DNA of 64,000 bases from Nymphalis io. Taxonomy: Eukaryota > Arthropoda > Insecta > Lepidoptera > Nymphalidae. The notes under the pieces were generated by a model. That model was not told the origin of the DNA, searched no databases, and saw nothing but the letters and a program-made list of their open reading frames with translations. Below are positions 46,532 through 58,511 of this stretch, piece by piece; position 1 is the stretch's first letter, and the number at the start of each line of letters is the position of its first letter. The stretch covers positions 3,534,001 to 3,598,000 of the forward strand of contig NC_065911.1 in NCBI RefSeq assembly GCF_905147045.1. Direction: 5' to 3'. The translations under genes were made by a program, and so were the position numbers.

Positions 46532-46818
46532 GTGATGATGCCCTTCTGACCGATATCGGCCACGTCGGCCAATCACTAGAGACACTACGCAAGTACACAA
46601 GTGTGTGTGCAAACAAAAGTGCACTCTCTATTCCCTCACTCTCATAATCCGATGGGATGGCAATCCAATACGGCCGGAAAGAGTGAAGACGCATGACCTT
46701 AAAAAAACCATAATTTTAAAATGGAAAATCATAACTTTTTATTGACCCAACATGGATATTGAACTGGGTTAGAAACTCGGGATCTGCGGCTTTATATCTG
46801 GCAACTAGACTTTTGAAT
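46532..46818 (-). repeat. Family E SINE, near full length
   Basis: GACCGATATCGGCCACGTCG, TCTATTCCCTCACTCTCATA, AACTTTTTATTGACCCAAC, GGGATCTGCGGCTTTATATC. The head lies at right on the minus strand. The B box region is mutated (TATTGAACTGGG). Confidence 0.78.
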
Positions 46819-46874
46819 CAGGATATATAATTCTGACTTTGAATTGATTATTTTTATTTTATTTGTAACAAAAA

Positions 46875-47168
46875 AAAGTCGAGATGGCCCAGTGGTAAGA
46901 ACATCTTAACCGATGATCGTGTGTTCAAACCCGGGCAAGCACCTCTGAATTTTCATATGCTTAATTTCTGTTTATAATTCAGCTCGTGCTTTTCGGTGAA
47001 GAAAAACATCGTGAGGAAACCTGCATGTATCTAATTTCATCGAAATTGTGCCACATGTGTATTCCACCAACCCGCATTGGTGGAATAAGCTCCAAACCTT
47101 CTCCTCAAAAAGGGAAAGGAGGCCTTAGCCCAGCAGTGGGATATTTACAAGCTGTTACTGTACTGTAA
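46875..47168 (+). repeat. tRNA-derived SINE, family B
   Basis: The head GTCGAGATGGCCCAGTGG lacks the ACGCGTGA segment. The body is intact except for a deletion of GAGCAGCG; the tail is GCTGTTACTGTACTGTAAC. Confidence 0.92.
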
Positions 47169-47413
47169 CAATTTATTATTATTAATAGAACCACCAACAA
47201 AATTACACGTATTAAATATAACACATTACAAAGCCTCAGATTACTACGTATGCAAATAGTTTTTTAAGCCTTATGGTAAGTGGTCACAACCCTATATAAA
47301 TTATAGTAATTTATTTATTACAGTCGTTTTTGTATGGCCGAATACCCATATCAGTTTTATACTCAAAGATAATTCTATAGTTATCTTTAAGGATGATGTT
47401 TTGGCTCGAAGGG

Positions 47414-47570
47414 TTAACGAGTCTGTTTTTTTACCCTTAATAGGCCAGCGTTTGACCGTTGACTTGCCTGATGCCTGTTTACTCTGGATTTGAAGACACC
47501 AACGTTGTACTTTTCAGGAAACACAGACTCAGGCAAAGTATTCCAAAGTTTCGTAGTGCGAATGATGAAA
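47414..47570 (-). repeat. Jockey/CR1-like LINE C-terminal fragment
   Basis: The minus strand keeps one open frame of about 50 residues, IIRTTKLWNTLPESVFPEKY followed by NVGVFKSRVNRH, ending at TAA 47414-47416. It is the same region as TKKWNSLPAQVFP...GVKRHL of the 10.8 kb LINE but a different family. Confidence 0.65.
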
Positions 47571-48855
47571 ATGTATTACATGTACAAGGGAAAGGATATA
47601 CATGAGATATACAACCATGAGACATGTATATAACATGGTTAATGCGCAGTAACAATGAAACAAATAAAATACCTATTCCTTACGGTACAAATGCTTATGA
47701 CGTACTTATCGTCAGACCATTACTCCAGTTACAAATCAACTAAAAATAAAAGATATAGACAGAAAAGTTTGGATTTCAATCGAAGACCGCGGATTCGATG
47801 TATTTTTTCGGCTTAATTTGTTTTTATAATTGATTTTGAGCTTGCAGACAACCTACATGAGGTTTTGATGAAAGGCCATATATGAAATAGTGTATGGCAG
47901 TGGCCATTGGTGGGAAATGAACGACCTGGTTTTTTTTAGTTTAGTTCTACTTATTCACATAGTAATTTTAATCGTTTTTACAAATACTAAATGTTAGTAT
48001 TAATAACTACGTTTGTTGTTTTAAATCTTACGAGTGTTTTCATATGCTGAAAATCCCAAATAATATGTTCGTGATAATCCGTATTGGCCTAAATTAAATT
48101 ATTTCATATTTTAGTCTAGCAGTGTAGTTTTTTTTTTTAATTATTATATTAGTTCTATTAAATTTTATTTATTCAATGTTTATTACATAAATCTTCTGAG
48201 TTATATTTATGAAACAGCTAATCCATCGGGATGTTAATTAAAAATTTAAACAATTGCAATTTTTTACCGATCTGTAGAACATGTAAACGAGCCAAAAAAT
48301 AAAAACGTGCAACAGAATATTAATAACAATAATTATAAAAAAAGCAAAATATGCCTTGCAAATTAAAACGTAGTGTGAAATAGGTACAACTAAAATTCCG
48401 CGTTGAATTATATGGATAATGTTATTTTTCATTGTTCTTCATATTATTATAACGAATAAATAATGCAACAACAATGAGACGTTATTAAATTTTGTCCAGA
48501 ATTTCTTAAATTGACTTGTTGCAAGATTGCTGCATTGAAATTATTTTCAGAAGTAGTCTTAAATGTGCTGTAATATCATAAATGTTGGGCTTGAACGCTT
48601 AGCATTGCTATAGTTTTTACGTCAGCCGATTACAAACAAGCGAAAAATTGACCAGAGCAAAACTTAGTCGAAAATTAGCTCACACTACAATTAATTCATT
48701 ACACCATTTTAAATTGCTAAAAAAACGAACGCTTATCAATCGATTACAGATTTCGTAGAAACACAAAAACGCCACAAATACATGACTCAATCGCGAATTA
48801 GCTAAAAAAATCGGACATTACATTGACTCAATAGCACCGACTAAAGTGATTACAC
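47571..48855. other. AT-rich intergenic DNA upstream of vri
   Basis: No repeat or gene was recognised. Confidence 0.5.
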
Positions 48856-48859
48856 ACAG

Positions 48860-49259
48860 CCAGGTTACGTAAATAAACTCACACAAGCGCAAATACACAC
48901 ACTGCTGCAACAACTCACACAACAGTACTATGTGCTAGTGTGCGCGCTGCAGACCGTGAGTCGGTCGACCCCACTACAAAATTTAGTCGCACTCTAGACT
49001 TCGCAGAGGATAGACAAGTCCAAGTGACTAGAGTACTACGCCATTCGCAGTGAATATTTCGTCATAACAACATTGTGATAGTGACAAAATCATTCGGGAC
49101 GTGTAAAGTGGGTGCATAACATTTATTGTTCCATTTTAACGCACTATAAACTCCACCGAAGACGGTTTTGTGTTTTGCTGTTTTTTGTGAAATTATGACA
49201 TTGTTCTCACTATTTGGATAATTCCGGATAAGGAGTGCAAAATTACCGCAAATATTTTC
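48860..49259 (+). promoter_or_regulatory. vri: Candidate vri promoter and noncoding first exon
   Basis: The base composition shifts here: CpG-containing, non-repetitive DNA (TGTGCGCGCTGCAGACCG, GAGTCGGTCGACCCC) follows a PAR-bZIP-type TTACGTAA at 48865-48872. It ends at TTTTC followed by a consensus donor GTAAGTAT starting at 49260. There is no long ORF, as expected for a 5' UTR exon. A CTATAAAC at about 49145 could serve as a TATA box, or transcription may begin near the GCAGTG at 49046. The next good acceptor in the same orientation with a gene behind it is the vri exon at 57360. The link to vri is inferred from orientation and splice signals only. Confidence 0.4.
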
Positions 49260-51544
49260 GTAAGTATTCCTTGTGCAATATAATTTTTATTTAAATTAAC
49301 TTACATAAATTAAGGTATTTTTGTATTTACTTAATTTTTTAAATATTGTTGAAACAGAAGTTACCTGTTGCATTTGTTCAACGAACATTTTGCTTTGATC
49401 TAAAATCGTTTTGAAATTAATTTTGCATGTTTATTTCATAAAATTAGCTTAAATAATTTTAAAAAAAAGCTCTAAAAATTAGAAAATGAATTTAAAAAAG
49501 TAAAATAAATTGAAAATGGATGTAAAACCGTAAGGTGTTTAAAATGCACATACCCACACATTTTAAATATTTGAATCAAATAAAAATTTCAAATAAAAAT
49601 CAAATAAATCATTAAAAATTTCAAGAATATTCTGTTATATTTTAATAAATTTAAATGAGCAACAATTGAGATGAGTCAGTCAACCCATCAAAATCGAGTT
49701 CGCGTTTTCATAGAAATGTTAGTAATGTCATTGACATCGGCTACAAAAATATGTTTACTCATGAGCGCTACGTCTCGTGCCAAAAGATTTCAACTTTAAA
49801 TTATTTAATTCGTGGTATTTGAACATTGTGTTGCTTCCGAGTGAACTTGTTTTGGTCTTTTGTTTGCGATTCAGCTTCCTCAACTATGTTTTCAGTATTA
49901 TCTTTGTTTATACCAGTTGTTATATCTTGGTAGATTTAATGCTTATCATATTAAAACATTCCTTTGTTTTATAATCGTACAAAGTTTGATTTCTTTGTCT
50001 GTGATAGGTGTGTTATTTTTTCGCTCAGACGATACGCACGATAAAATGCTTAAAACATTGTTACATATAAATTTAATTTAGACAATTAAAATTTATTTAG
50101 ATATCAAACATATTTATTTATTGTAAAAACAATATTCTGTAATGTTTATGTTTAATATTCTGTAATTTTTCTATCTACCGTGCAGAAAATTTTCAGTTTT
50201 TTTTTTTACTTAAGTAAAGTAACAAATAGGCAAAAGTAAATAAATTGATGTTTTGATATATGAAGCAAAGCTATATGCAAGTTGGTAATTAAGGGATAGT
50301 CATTGCTAAGTAGTAACTATAGTGTCGTAAGCGGCGCCAGGCACGACGGCTCTGTCGTAAGCCATTGTAAACGCTTACACAACTGGTTCAAGGTTCCAAT
50401 CCAGCGTGCAGTCGCCTGCGGATGTACGGAACTAGATTAAGTATAGTCGAGTATTATCATAAGAAGAAAAATCTTAACATTTGACATCTTAAAATTTATA
50501 TTTTTTAATAAATTTATTAAAAAATTAAACAAATTGAAATACGTTTTATTTCAGACATTTTTTATTCCATTCGTTTCTTAAAAACAAGTTTCTTAACACT
50601 TCTGAAACAAAAACTTTTATTCCATCTAATCGCAGAACGAAATAAAAAAAAGTTAAGTTACTTCCAGAAAATATAAAACGATATTGCCCTCACGTTTTAC
50701 GCCCCGTCCATAAATAAACTTGCGTTCGCATAAACAATTCAAACAAACCGTTCGGAAGCAAACCTGAGACTTGAATCGATCGTGTAAAGGTCAGTTAGCT
50801 ATCTACGTATGACGCAACGTCCCTAGGGCGGCATTGCGCAATCCACTGCAAAACTAACACAGCGACATTGCACAGATAATGAGAAAACGTCAAATAACAC
50901 GAGCATAGTAAATACAAACTAGAACTACAGCAATGTTAACAACTTGTTTTCAACGAGCTTCCGCACTCTAATAATAGCTGACAGACAAAGAAGTGTAGCA
51001 TTCGAGTGTAAAGTGCATTATCGGTACGTGAGTGATGTAATACAGGAAATAAAAAGCAAGGTCGTCCGGAAGGTATTATTGAAGACCGTAAGGTCATGCC
51101 CGTATGCATTCGGTTAAACGTGCATCATGACTCGCGTTACACGAAGCTATGAATTTTAATACCCATTATGTTTACAATTGTAGTGTAATTATGACCCTGG
51201 TTTTATAATTAACATTGGATCATTCGGAGCGATTAAATCATCTGCGTTATTATTAACGCAATATATTGTAATAAAAAAAAATCGCGTTGGATTGATAAAA
51301 CATTATATCAGTTGTCCTCGTGAGCCAGTTTTGAAAATATTTATTATCGTTCTAATCATGCGTCGCATATAGATGTTGTATTCGTTGAAGCCCATAATGA
51401 GCGCACGTTACGTAATCTACATTTTTTTCATGCGCAATAACAACGCCGACGATAATTTCATCGGTACGAGGACAAGCAAAGATAACTTGACCTATTTTTT
51501 TTTATCTCGCCCGCTCGCGTAACTGTAACCTACATACTGATGTG

Positions 51545-54500
51545 CACGTGAGTACTCGCAGCCAATTGCGATGAAGTAGACAAATGTACGATGTACATTA
51601 CTGGAGGTCTTAACTTACCAAGAACCATGCAAAGTGCATCAATAGCAAAAAAAAACTAAACATGATGTATATACTTCAGTTCGAAAATCGAACAACGTTA
51701 AAATGTTTTCATACACCTTAAAATATTAACGGGAATTCCCGGTGACTCACTCTAAGCGAAACCAGAACAATAACACGAAACTGCTGAACATTAATGTACA
51801 GATTACAAATAATGAGCAATAAGGGAAGTTGGAACACTAAAGATCTTGGCCATGTGTATGATACTTCCTAGAATCATAATACTCACGTTACATAAGGAGC
51901 TAAGGTGAGCAGCTAAATTCAAAGAATCTAGTACATGAAAATAGGTTAAGTGTTTCTTAATAATGTAGCAATTAACTGTGTAGAGCAAGGTCGATAAGTA
52001 CATTTGTCTTTGTCTAACCCAAACACTACGTATTTGCGTAAGGATTAACTTTATCTGATAGGGAAGTCCTCAACCGGAAAAGTAAGGGAGAAAACCTTGA
52101 CACGTTTTATATTAGCCGTTTATCATTCGAGGAGTTACGAAACGCAACCTTGACACCAAACTATTATCGGGAGACTGAGAGGCCGTCCCAAAAATAGCTT
52201 GCTCTTTAATTGGGCCTTCGCTAAATGCGAATCTGAAAATCGGTCAAGTATACGCGATTTTCAGCAGAAAAATGCTTGAAACGTATCCAAAATTTCGACC
52301 TTTCTTCTTGTATCCTCAACTATTAAGGTTGAATTAAAATGGCAATACCTAATGTCGGTATTCTCAATAGGCACAACAAAATAAATCCCATCAAATGTTT
52401 TGAAAACATCTTCATCTTGACCATTCACAGAGAATAATCATTATTCAAACGGCAACATGTTGGCGCCATAATTAAATAGCTGTTGGGTTCAAGGGTATAG
52501 ACTATGGAGCCATACAAGCTAAATTATTTAATATTTATTGTCTAACACATGTGCACTTTTGTTAGATGGTAAAATGTCAAATTAAAGATGGCGGTCGGCC
52601 TACTTTTCCCGAGCAATAGCGGCGAGCGTGTGGAAAGTTACCGCTGTACTACTTTCTCTACTTTTTCCAAGATGGCTGATATTGTCTATGAGCATTTATG
52701 TGAGCCAGTAATTGTCTTTGGTAGGTCAAGAGCATGAATAATGCGGCGCCATTAAGACGTGCGAATGTTTTTATAAACACAATTTAAAAACAATTTAAAT
52801 ATTCTGTCACGTTTCTTTATGTTATTACGAATTACTATACATTTGTACTATAACTTCGCTTAACTAGAGGAAACTACGTCTAGAAATACAAGTTCAAGGG
52901 CGTTAAAGTCTAATTATTTACAACTACGATCGCGTTTTATATAACGGTTTTAAGAAGAACGTGCGCTGTTACGCAAGCAACGTGAGTTCAAGAACACGTG
53001 TCACAGGCCGCGTGACCGCTCGACGATGCAACACGTGCGCAGGACAATAAAACTAAGGTCATGTCCACTGATCCACTCTGAGCCAATCGTTGCAATTTAC
53101 ATTTTGGCTCATAAGAAACGTCGCAACATCGTGTGCAAATATTTTATTTTTCAACTAACCTTGCACTATAGTATAATTATTTTCTTCCTGGTTGAGCATT
53201 AGAAAAGAAATTCGCTAAGTAATTGCTATTTTTTTTTGTTAAAAGACAATAAATATCATTCTAGATTTCGCATTTCAATAAACGAAGACATTTCTTAAGC
53301 GTCATTCGTTTATAACGTTGGCGTCCTTAAGACAATATGTAATAAGGAAGTGTGATTTTATAACCACATTATACTACTACGTTACTATTATAAATTTATT
53401 ACAATTATTTTGATATTTATTTAAATTCTAACTATAACAATTGTTATTAGCTGCATGGTAAACAAACTAGGTATATTAATTTTATGAGAGTTTCTTCGAA
53501 CACTAATCTCACGAACAAGCAATTCTACTAATTGATAACGGTTTCGACACGCTCTCGATTCTATTACAATACAACTTCTACCGATCCTCAACTGGGTAGT
53601 TGCTAATTAGATCGATAACGTGACAATTTCTAAGAAGAATTGTCTCCTTGTTTAAAAAGCCCGCTTATTGGGGATGGTTATAAGCTATATTACTTCATGC
53701 TAAAAATCTTTCATTTACCCGTTGTCATATACAACTAATATGACAATCATCAAAAATAATAAAATCGACTGCTCAGTCTCATGCTCATGTTATCTTTCAT
53801 CTTGAACATCGCATTATGTAATTGAGACTCAAGATCAGACTGGTATGCATTTCCTGTTGACACTCGTAAAATATTTGCTGAGACGTTGAAATTCTTTTGA
53901 TCATACTACATCTCAACAACATTAGATAATATTTTTATTCTTATAAAAAAGTAACGTTCTACCGAAGAGTAACTATGGCATTTCATAGCGGTTACCGGTC
54001 GATAGAATCTACGTATCAAAACGTAAAAACGTGTGAATAACACTGTAAAACTCTTGTTCGATAGTGTTTATTTGAATTAAATATATTTTGTCTTTGAATT
54101 GGACTCTCAAATATTAATATTATTTTAAGTATGCTTATAGAAATACGTATATTATATATTTAAGCGTTTTGCACATACTTGTACATATTCTTGTTGGAAC
54201 GAACTGTATAGTTATCACGACCTGACTCACCGAGTTTGTGACACACGATATAATTGTTTTTTTTTTATATATATATAATGATAAAACCCTTTTGGTTTAT
54301 TTAATCAAATATTTGCATTAAAATATAAATTCAAATTTACGTATTAATTAAATGTAATAAACTAAGACTTATTCTGCTAAAAATAACCGAGGGGGATGAT
54401 ACACGTGCAATACTGCCTCTCACACGTACCTGAACGAGCAACGTGACGCAACCACGTGTAACAGTAGTTCAATGCGAAGGTCGCTAGAACATAACCTAAC

Positions 54501-56458
54501 TCAATCCGCTTGTACTGAAAACATTCATATAATTAAATTTAAAATATATTTAAATCTAGCGACAATTGTTAAATAGTCGATATATATTCTGTAGCACAAA
54601 GGTCACCTGTCAAAATACACTACAAAACTGCTTGCAACGAATGCAAGAAGGTTTCATTTGATCGAAATTTAAAATTGTAGTTTAAATTTAGAACGCCAGA
54701 GCTATCGAAGTTGCCCAACCCAACCTTGACAGCGGTGACGAAACATAGCAGTTTCATAACGAGTTTTAGACGAGATGAGCATAAAAAAGTGTGATACCGT
54801 ACAGTGCCAGTTTTTGGCTAACGGTGAAACGAAAGTACATGATTAGCGATAACTGTCCAAATGCCGATTGTTATACAAGACGACCGTTAGACGTGGGTTC
54901 GTTACTATAGAGTTTTGTTATCAAATTGGATCTGGTAACTTGTGTAATTGGTTTTGTAACTTATTAGGTTACGAATTTTGATTAAAGTTTACCTACTTAA
55001 TTGCTTGATATATTTTTAAAACTATTCAAATTAGACCGAATCGGCCCGCTCTTTATTCTTACAATCAACGAACGGAAGTGTCCGTATTTTATTCCTTAAA
55101 TTAACCAACCAATAAGTGACCACTAAAATTTATAATAGTGAGCATATATGTTATAACTTCATCTTTATGTATTATATAATATCAAATCAATGTTCTTACA
55201 ATGTCCGTTACTCATTAAGGCAGTGTTTAACCGTTTGTGCTGCCAACCGGTAAATAACGGACACTTTTTTAGTTTGATAGAGCAGTTATTTTGTAAACTG
55301 TATACCATTGTGCATAATTGCAAAATGTATTAATAATAAAAAAAATTAAGGGTATTATTACAAAATAAAAGGTAAATAGCCTACTGATTAACACAATATA
55401 AATATAATAATTTTAATGAAATCTTTTTTATCTTAAAATTAAAATACGAATCGCCAGCTTCGTCTGAATAAAATTTATTTATAATGAAGTAACAGCCGGT
55501 TAAACGAGTTTTTTAATTATTCAATATATAACTGTATTTTATAGAATTAAAAATATTTAATATTCCATAGAAATAAACGTTAATAAGCATTTTGTGGCTT
55601 AAAATAATTTAATTAATATGTTCAAATTAAACATCATATTAAAAAGTTACAAAGTGCAGTTACGCAAATATGACTTATCACATTTATATTCACATTGACA
55701 TACATTCAATCAATTATATTAATATTATAACACTATATTTAAAATTCGCTTGAAACGTGCAAAAGACCCACTGACATTTCGACCAATTAGAGCTGGCTTT
55801 TAATCGACAGTTAGCCGTAACGGGTGCGCGCGCGCATCTAGAGCGGCCTACTGACACCGAACGGGCGACTGGTAACAATCCGCTTGCAACCTGCCTCGCC
55901 AGCAACTGCTAGTTCCGTATAATGATCTATTACTTTTCTTCTGATAATAAAAGTTGTCTAATAACTAGGGTTTTTATTTTTTTAAATAAGGAATACATTC
56001 CATGTTTAAAAGAAATGAAAGACAGGTATAATTATAATTAAAAAGTTAATTTTGTATGTTAGCAATATATATTTTTTAATCCAAAGGATCTCCAAGCATA
56101 AAGGTTGGAAATGGTTATGTATGTATTATGTTGCGTTATTCTCGATTACAACAATACGACGTCAGCATAACTGTTATTGCATCTCATTGCCCTTACTTTG
56201 CGGTCGAAAGAGCAAATTATCATCAACATACTAGTCTATATCGTTTTAAACAATAATATAGTTCGACGGAAACGCTTATGAGTAGCTAATTTACATGAAA
56301 TAATGTTTGGAATAGGAAATAGTTATATAAAGCTTTCTGAATACAATGAGTTCGTTCGAAAACATCTTAAAATTCTCTGGAGTCGTCCTAATGATCTTTT
56401 TCGAAATTCATATGGAGTACATCGTGAATAATCCTGTATAATGGCCACGGATCACGTG
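51545..56458. promoter_or_regulatory. CACGTG E-box series upstream of the vri coding exon
   Basis: Six perfect CACGTG sites at 51545-51550, 52995-53000, 53032-53037, 54402-54407, 54453-54458 and 56453-56458. Insect vri is a known CLOCK:CYCLE target through this motif. The pairs at 52995/53032 and 54402/54453 are closely spaced. The density is several-fold above the rest of this window, which is itself rich in CACGTG. Confidence 0.45.
55790..55915. promoter_or_regulatory. CpG-rich block in the proposed vri intron
   Basis: CGGGTGCGCGCGCGCATC and CACCGAACGGGCGACTGG stand out from AT-rich flanks. It may be an enhancer or an alternative promoter. The minus-strand ORF across it (55714-55905) shows no motif. 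Confidence 0.3.
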
Positions 56459-57359
56459 TCCTGAGGCTCTGAAATAGTTAAAATTACATGCAAATCGCTT
56501 TGTAAACGAATAATTTCGGATATAGAAAGAACTCTCACGTTGCCCACGAGTTCACTGCGTGCCGAGTAACGTGACTGCTCAGCTCTTTTTTGTACTCGTT
56601 AGTGGCATTTTAGAAAAAAAAGTATCAAATTTTATAGCTTCTCTACAATGGGTGCTTGCGATTGATTCTTTCATTGTTATCCTCGGCTGATAACAACGCT
56701 TTGAGACTTTTTGTGACCAACATCCTGTCGTTGTTTAATTTAACCATAATCGGTGAGAGGATACTCATTCCGCTATTAAACTAGACTTGCAAAGCCATCG
56801 AAATTCGGTGCTAGTTTTACGTAACGGTCATTGACATCGGGTCGATAGGGTCGTGAATATAATATAGAATATTTAATTGCTGAGGTTACCGTTCTCCATC
56901 CACGTCTCTACCAATGTGAGTTTTGCGAAATCTAAATATTATTGTTCAGAAACCGATGATAGCTGATAAAGCACTTAGTCAACTCTGGTCACATGCTCTC
57001 AGGTTTGGATTTTTCTTCATTTCGCATTCTGAATAGATCTGACGACGTTGAAATTTTAAAATGGCTTTTGAAATAAATCAAGTTCGATTAATTTATTTCA
57101 TCAAATATAATTCAGTTACAATACTGTTTAACACAATAGAATATGTTTTATGTGATGGAATATTCGGTGAAATATAAATGATACTATTTTATAATTTAAA
57201 GGGAACAAAAAGTGTTAGTGTGGCAACGCGGTTACACAAAGGTGATCCGCGTGCTTAGTTGCGAAGGATCTTGCGACAGAATTTTTGCAAGCGTATTATT
57301 TTGTAAGGCTATTTATAAAATTGCAACGTTATACTAACGTTATGTTTTATTTGTTACAG

Positions 57360-57404
57360 AACCACAGTGAAGATCCGTGCGGACAAGGCGTCGTCCGCCG
57401 AAAC
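57360..57404 (+). other. vri: 5' leader of vri coding exon
   Basis: The exon starts after TTGTTACAG. The 45 bases before the ATG are open in the CDS frame (reading NHSEDPCGQGVVRRN) with phase 0 at the splice junction, so an upstream coding exon could extend the protein. The ATG at 57405 has a good context (AAACATGG) and is taken as the start. Confidence 0.6.
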
Positions 57405-58511
57405 ATGGTCGCCGAGTTCATATTGAGTCAGCAGCAGCTGCTGAGCGCGGGAGGGGGCGCTGCCATGGGCCCGTCGCCTACACCATCACGCGTGCAACCA
57501 CAATCACGCAACAGACTCTCCGTGTCACCCCATTTTCCACTTGATCAACCGTTACCATCAAATGGCAGTCCTGGTGACCCTAATGATTATGGAAACAATT
57601 TTGATTATTCAAAGAGGAAGGAATTCTTCGGACAACGCAAGCAGAGGGAATTTATTCCCGATAATAAAAAAGACGATGGATACTGGGATCGCAGGCGGCG
57701 CAATAATGAAGCCGCTAAACGTTCCCGTGAAAAACGTCGCTTCAATGACATGGTACTTGAACAACGTGTCGTTGAACTCTCCAAGGAAAATCATGTACTA
57801 AAAGCTCAACTAGACGCGATTAAGGAAAAATATGGCATATGTGGAGAGACACTTATCAGCATCGATCAAGTTTTAGCGACACTGCCGACTTGTGACCAAG
57901 TTCTCTGTGTAACCAAGAGGAGTAAACTTACTAGCAGTGCTCTATTCCCGCCTGCACCTCCACCACCGCCCCCAATACCTCCATCATCCCCACCATCGCC
58001 CCCACCCCAGCGCGCTCCGGAACCTTACCAAGAAAGGCTCCCTGCACCTGAGGCATACTACCCTCACCCAGCCCATTACGAACCACCTGGTTCAGTACTC
58101 AATCTCTCACGATCTCGCCGCGCTCCTTCGCCATATGAGCTGTCATCTCTCTCTGGCTCCGGAGACGAAATAGCGGAACAATATGCTCCGGAAAATAATT
58201 GTCTCCCTTTAAAACTGCGCCATAAATCACATCTCGGTGACAAAGATGTCGCAAGTGCTCTCCTATCCCTGCAACACATCAAGCAGGAGCCCGGTCCCCG
58301 TTCCTCACCTTCCTGGGATGGTGAGGGCTCTAGTGACGAGAGGGATTCAGGGATCTCATTGGGTGCCGAGTACAGGCCACCGAGATCTGACGAGAGGCTC
58401 GCTGAGGAGGACGATGCCCACTTAAAGGCGGAGCTCGCGCGGCTCGCTACAGAGGTGGCGACGCTGAAGAACATGATGCATCAGAACAAGGCGCGCGCGC
58501 TCGAGCACTGA
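57405..58511 (+). CDS. vri: Vrille, circadian bZIP transcription repressor
   Basis: 368 residues in a single exon, ending at TGA 58509-58511. It is a nuclear PAR-like/NFIL3-type bZIP. In insects VRI represses Clock by binding D-box-like sites and is itself activated by CLOCK:CYCLE. The N terminus is MVAEFILSQQQLLS. The basic region is residues 96-112 (RRRRNNEAAKRSREKRR), with the invariant Asn100-x7-Arg108 and NxxAAxxSR pattern. A leucine zipper follows with Leu118, Leu125, Leu132, Ile139 in exact heptads and the KEKYGICGE extension shared by vri and NFIL3. Then come a proline-rich stretch (182-201), a VLNLS motif (231-235), a conserved LRHKSHLGDKDVASALLSLQ segment (271-290), a sumoylation-like IKQE (292-295), an acidic-serine region and a C-terminal helical tail (328-360). 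It is shorter than Drosophila VRI (roughly 700 residues, from memory). A small alternative-frame ORF at 57541 is a shadow. Confidence 0.95.
   Translation: MVAEFILSQQQLLSAGGGAAMGPSPTPSRVQPQSRNRLSVSPHFPLDQPLPSNGSPGDPNDYGNNFDYSKRKEFFGQRKQREFIPDNKKDDGYWDRRRRNNEAAKRSREKRRFNDMVLEQRVVELSKENHVLKAQLDAIKEKYGICGETLISIDQVLATLPTCDQVLCVTKRSKLTSSALFPPAPPPPPPIPPSSPPSPPPQRAPEPYQERLPAPEAYYPHPAHYEPPGSVLNLSRSRRAPSPYELSSLSGSGDEIAEQYAPENNCLPLKLRHKSHLGDKDVASALLSLQHIKQEPGPRSSPSWDGEGSSDERDSGISLGAEYRPPRSDERLAEEDDAHLKAELARLATEVATLKNMMHQNKARALEH

Larger units (their letters stand above)
49260..57359 (+). other. Proposed 8.1 kb vri 5' intron, repeat-poor, with E-boxes
   Basis: It is bounded by a GTAAGT donor at 49260 and a TACTAAC branch site (57332-57338) plus TTGTTACAG acceptor ending at 57359. 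No SINE or LINE copy was recognised in it, which contrasts with the repeat density elsewhere. CACGTG E-boxes lie at 51545, 52995, 53032, 54402, 54453 and 56453. It also holds TTACGTAA at 51408, TTGCGCAA at 50834, a YY1-like AAGATGGCGG at 52585 and a CpG-rich block at 55800-55910. The intron call depends on the candidate exon at 49 kb; the acceptor end is firm. Confidence 0.5.

Noticed and set aside
57285..57404. Longer vri start upstream of 57405
   Set aside because: The upstream part of the frame begins at a TTG and crosses a TACTAAC branch site and TTACAG acceptor, so it is intronic. The ATG at 57405 has a good context.
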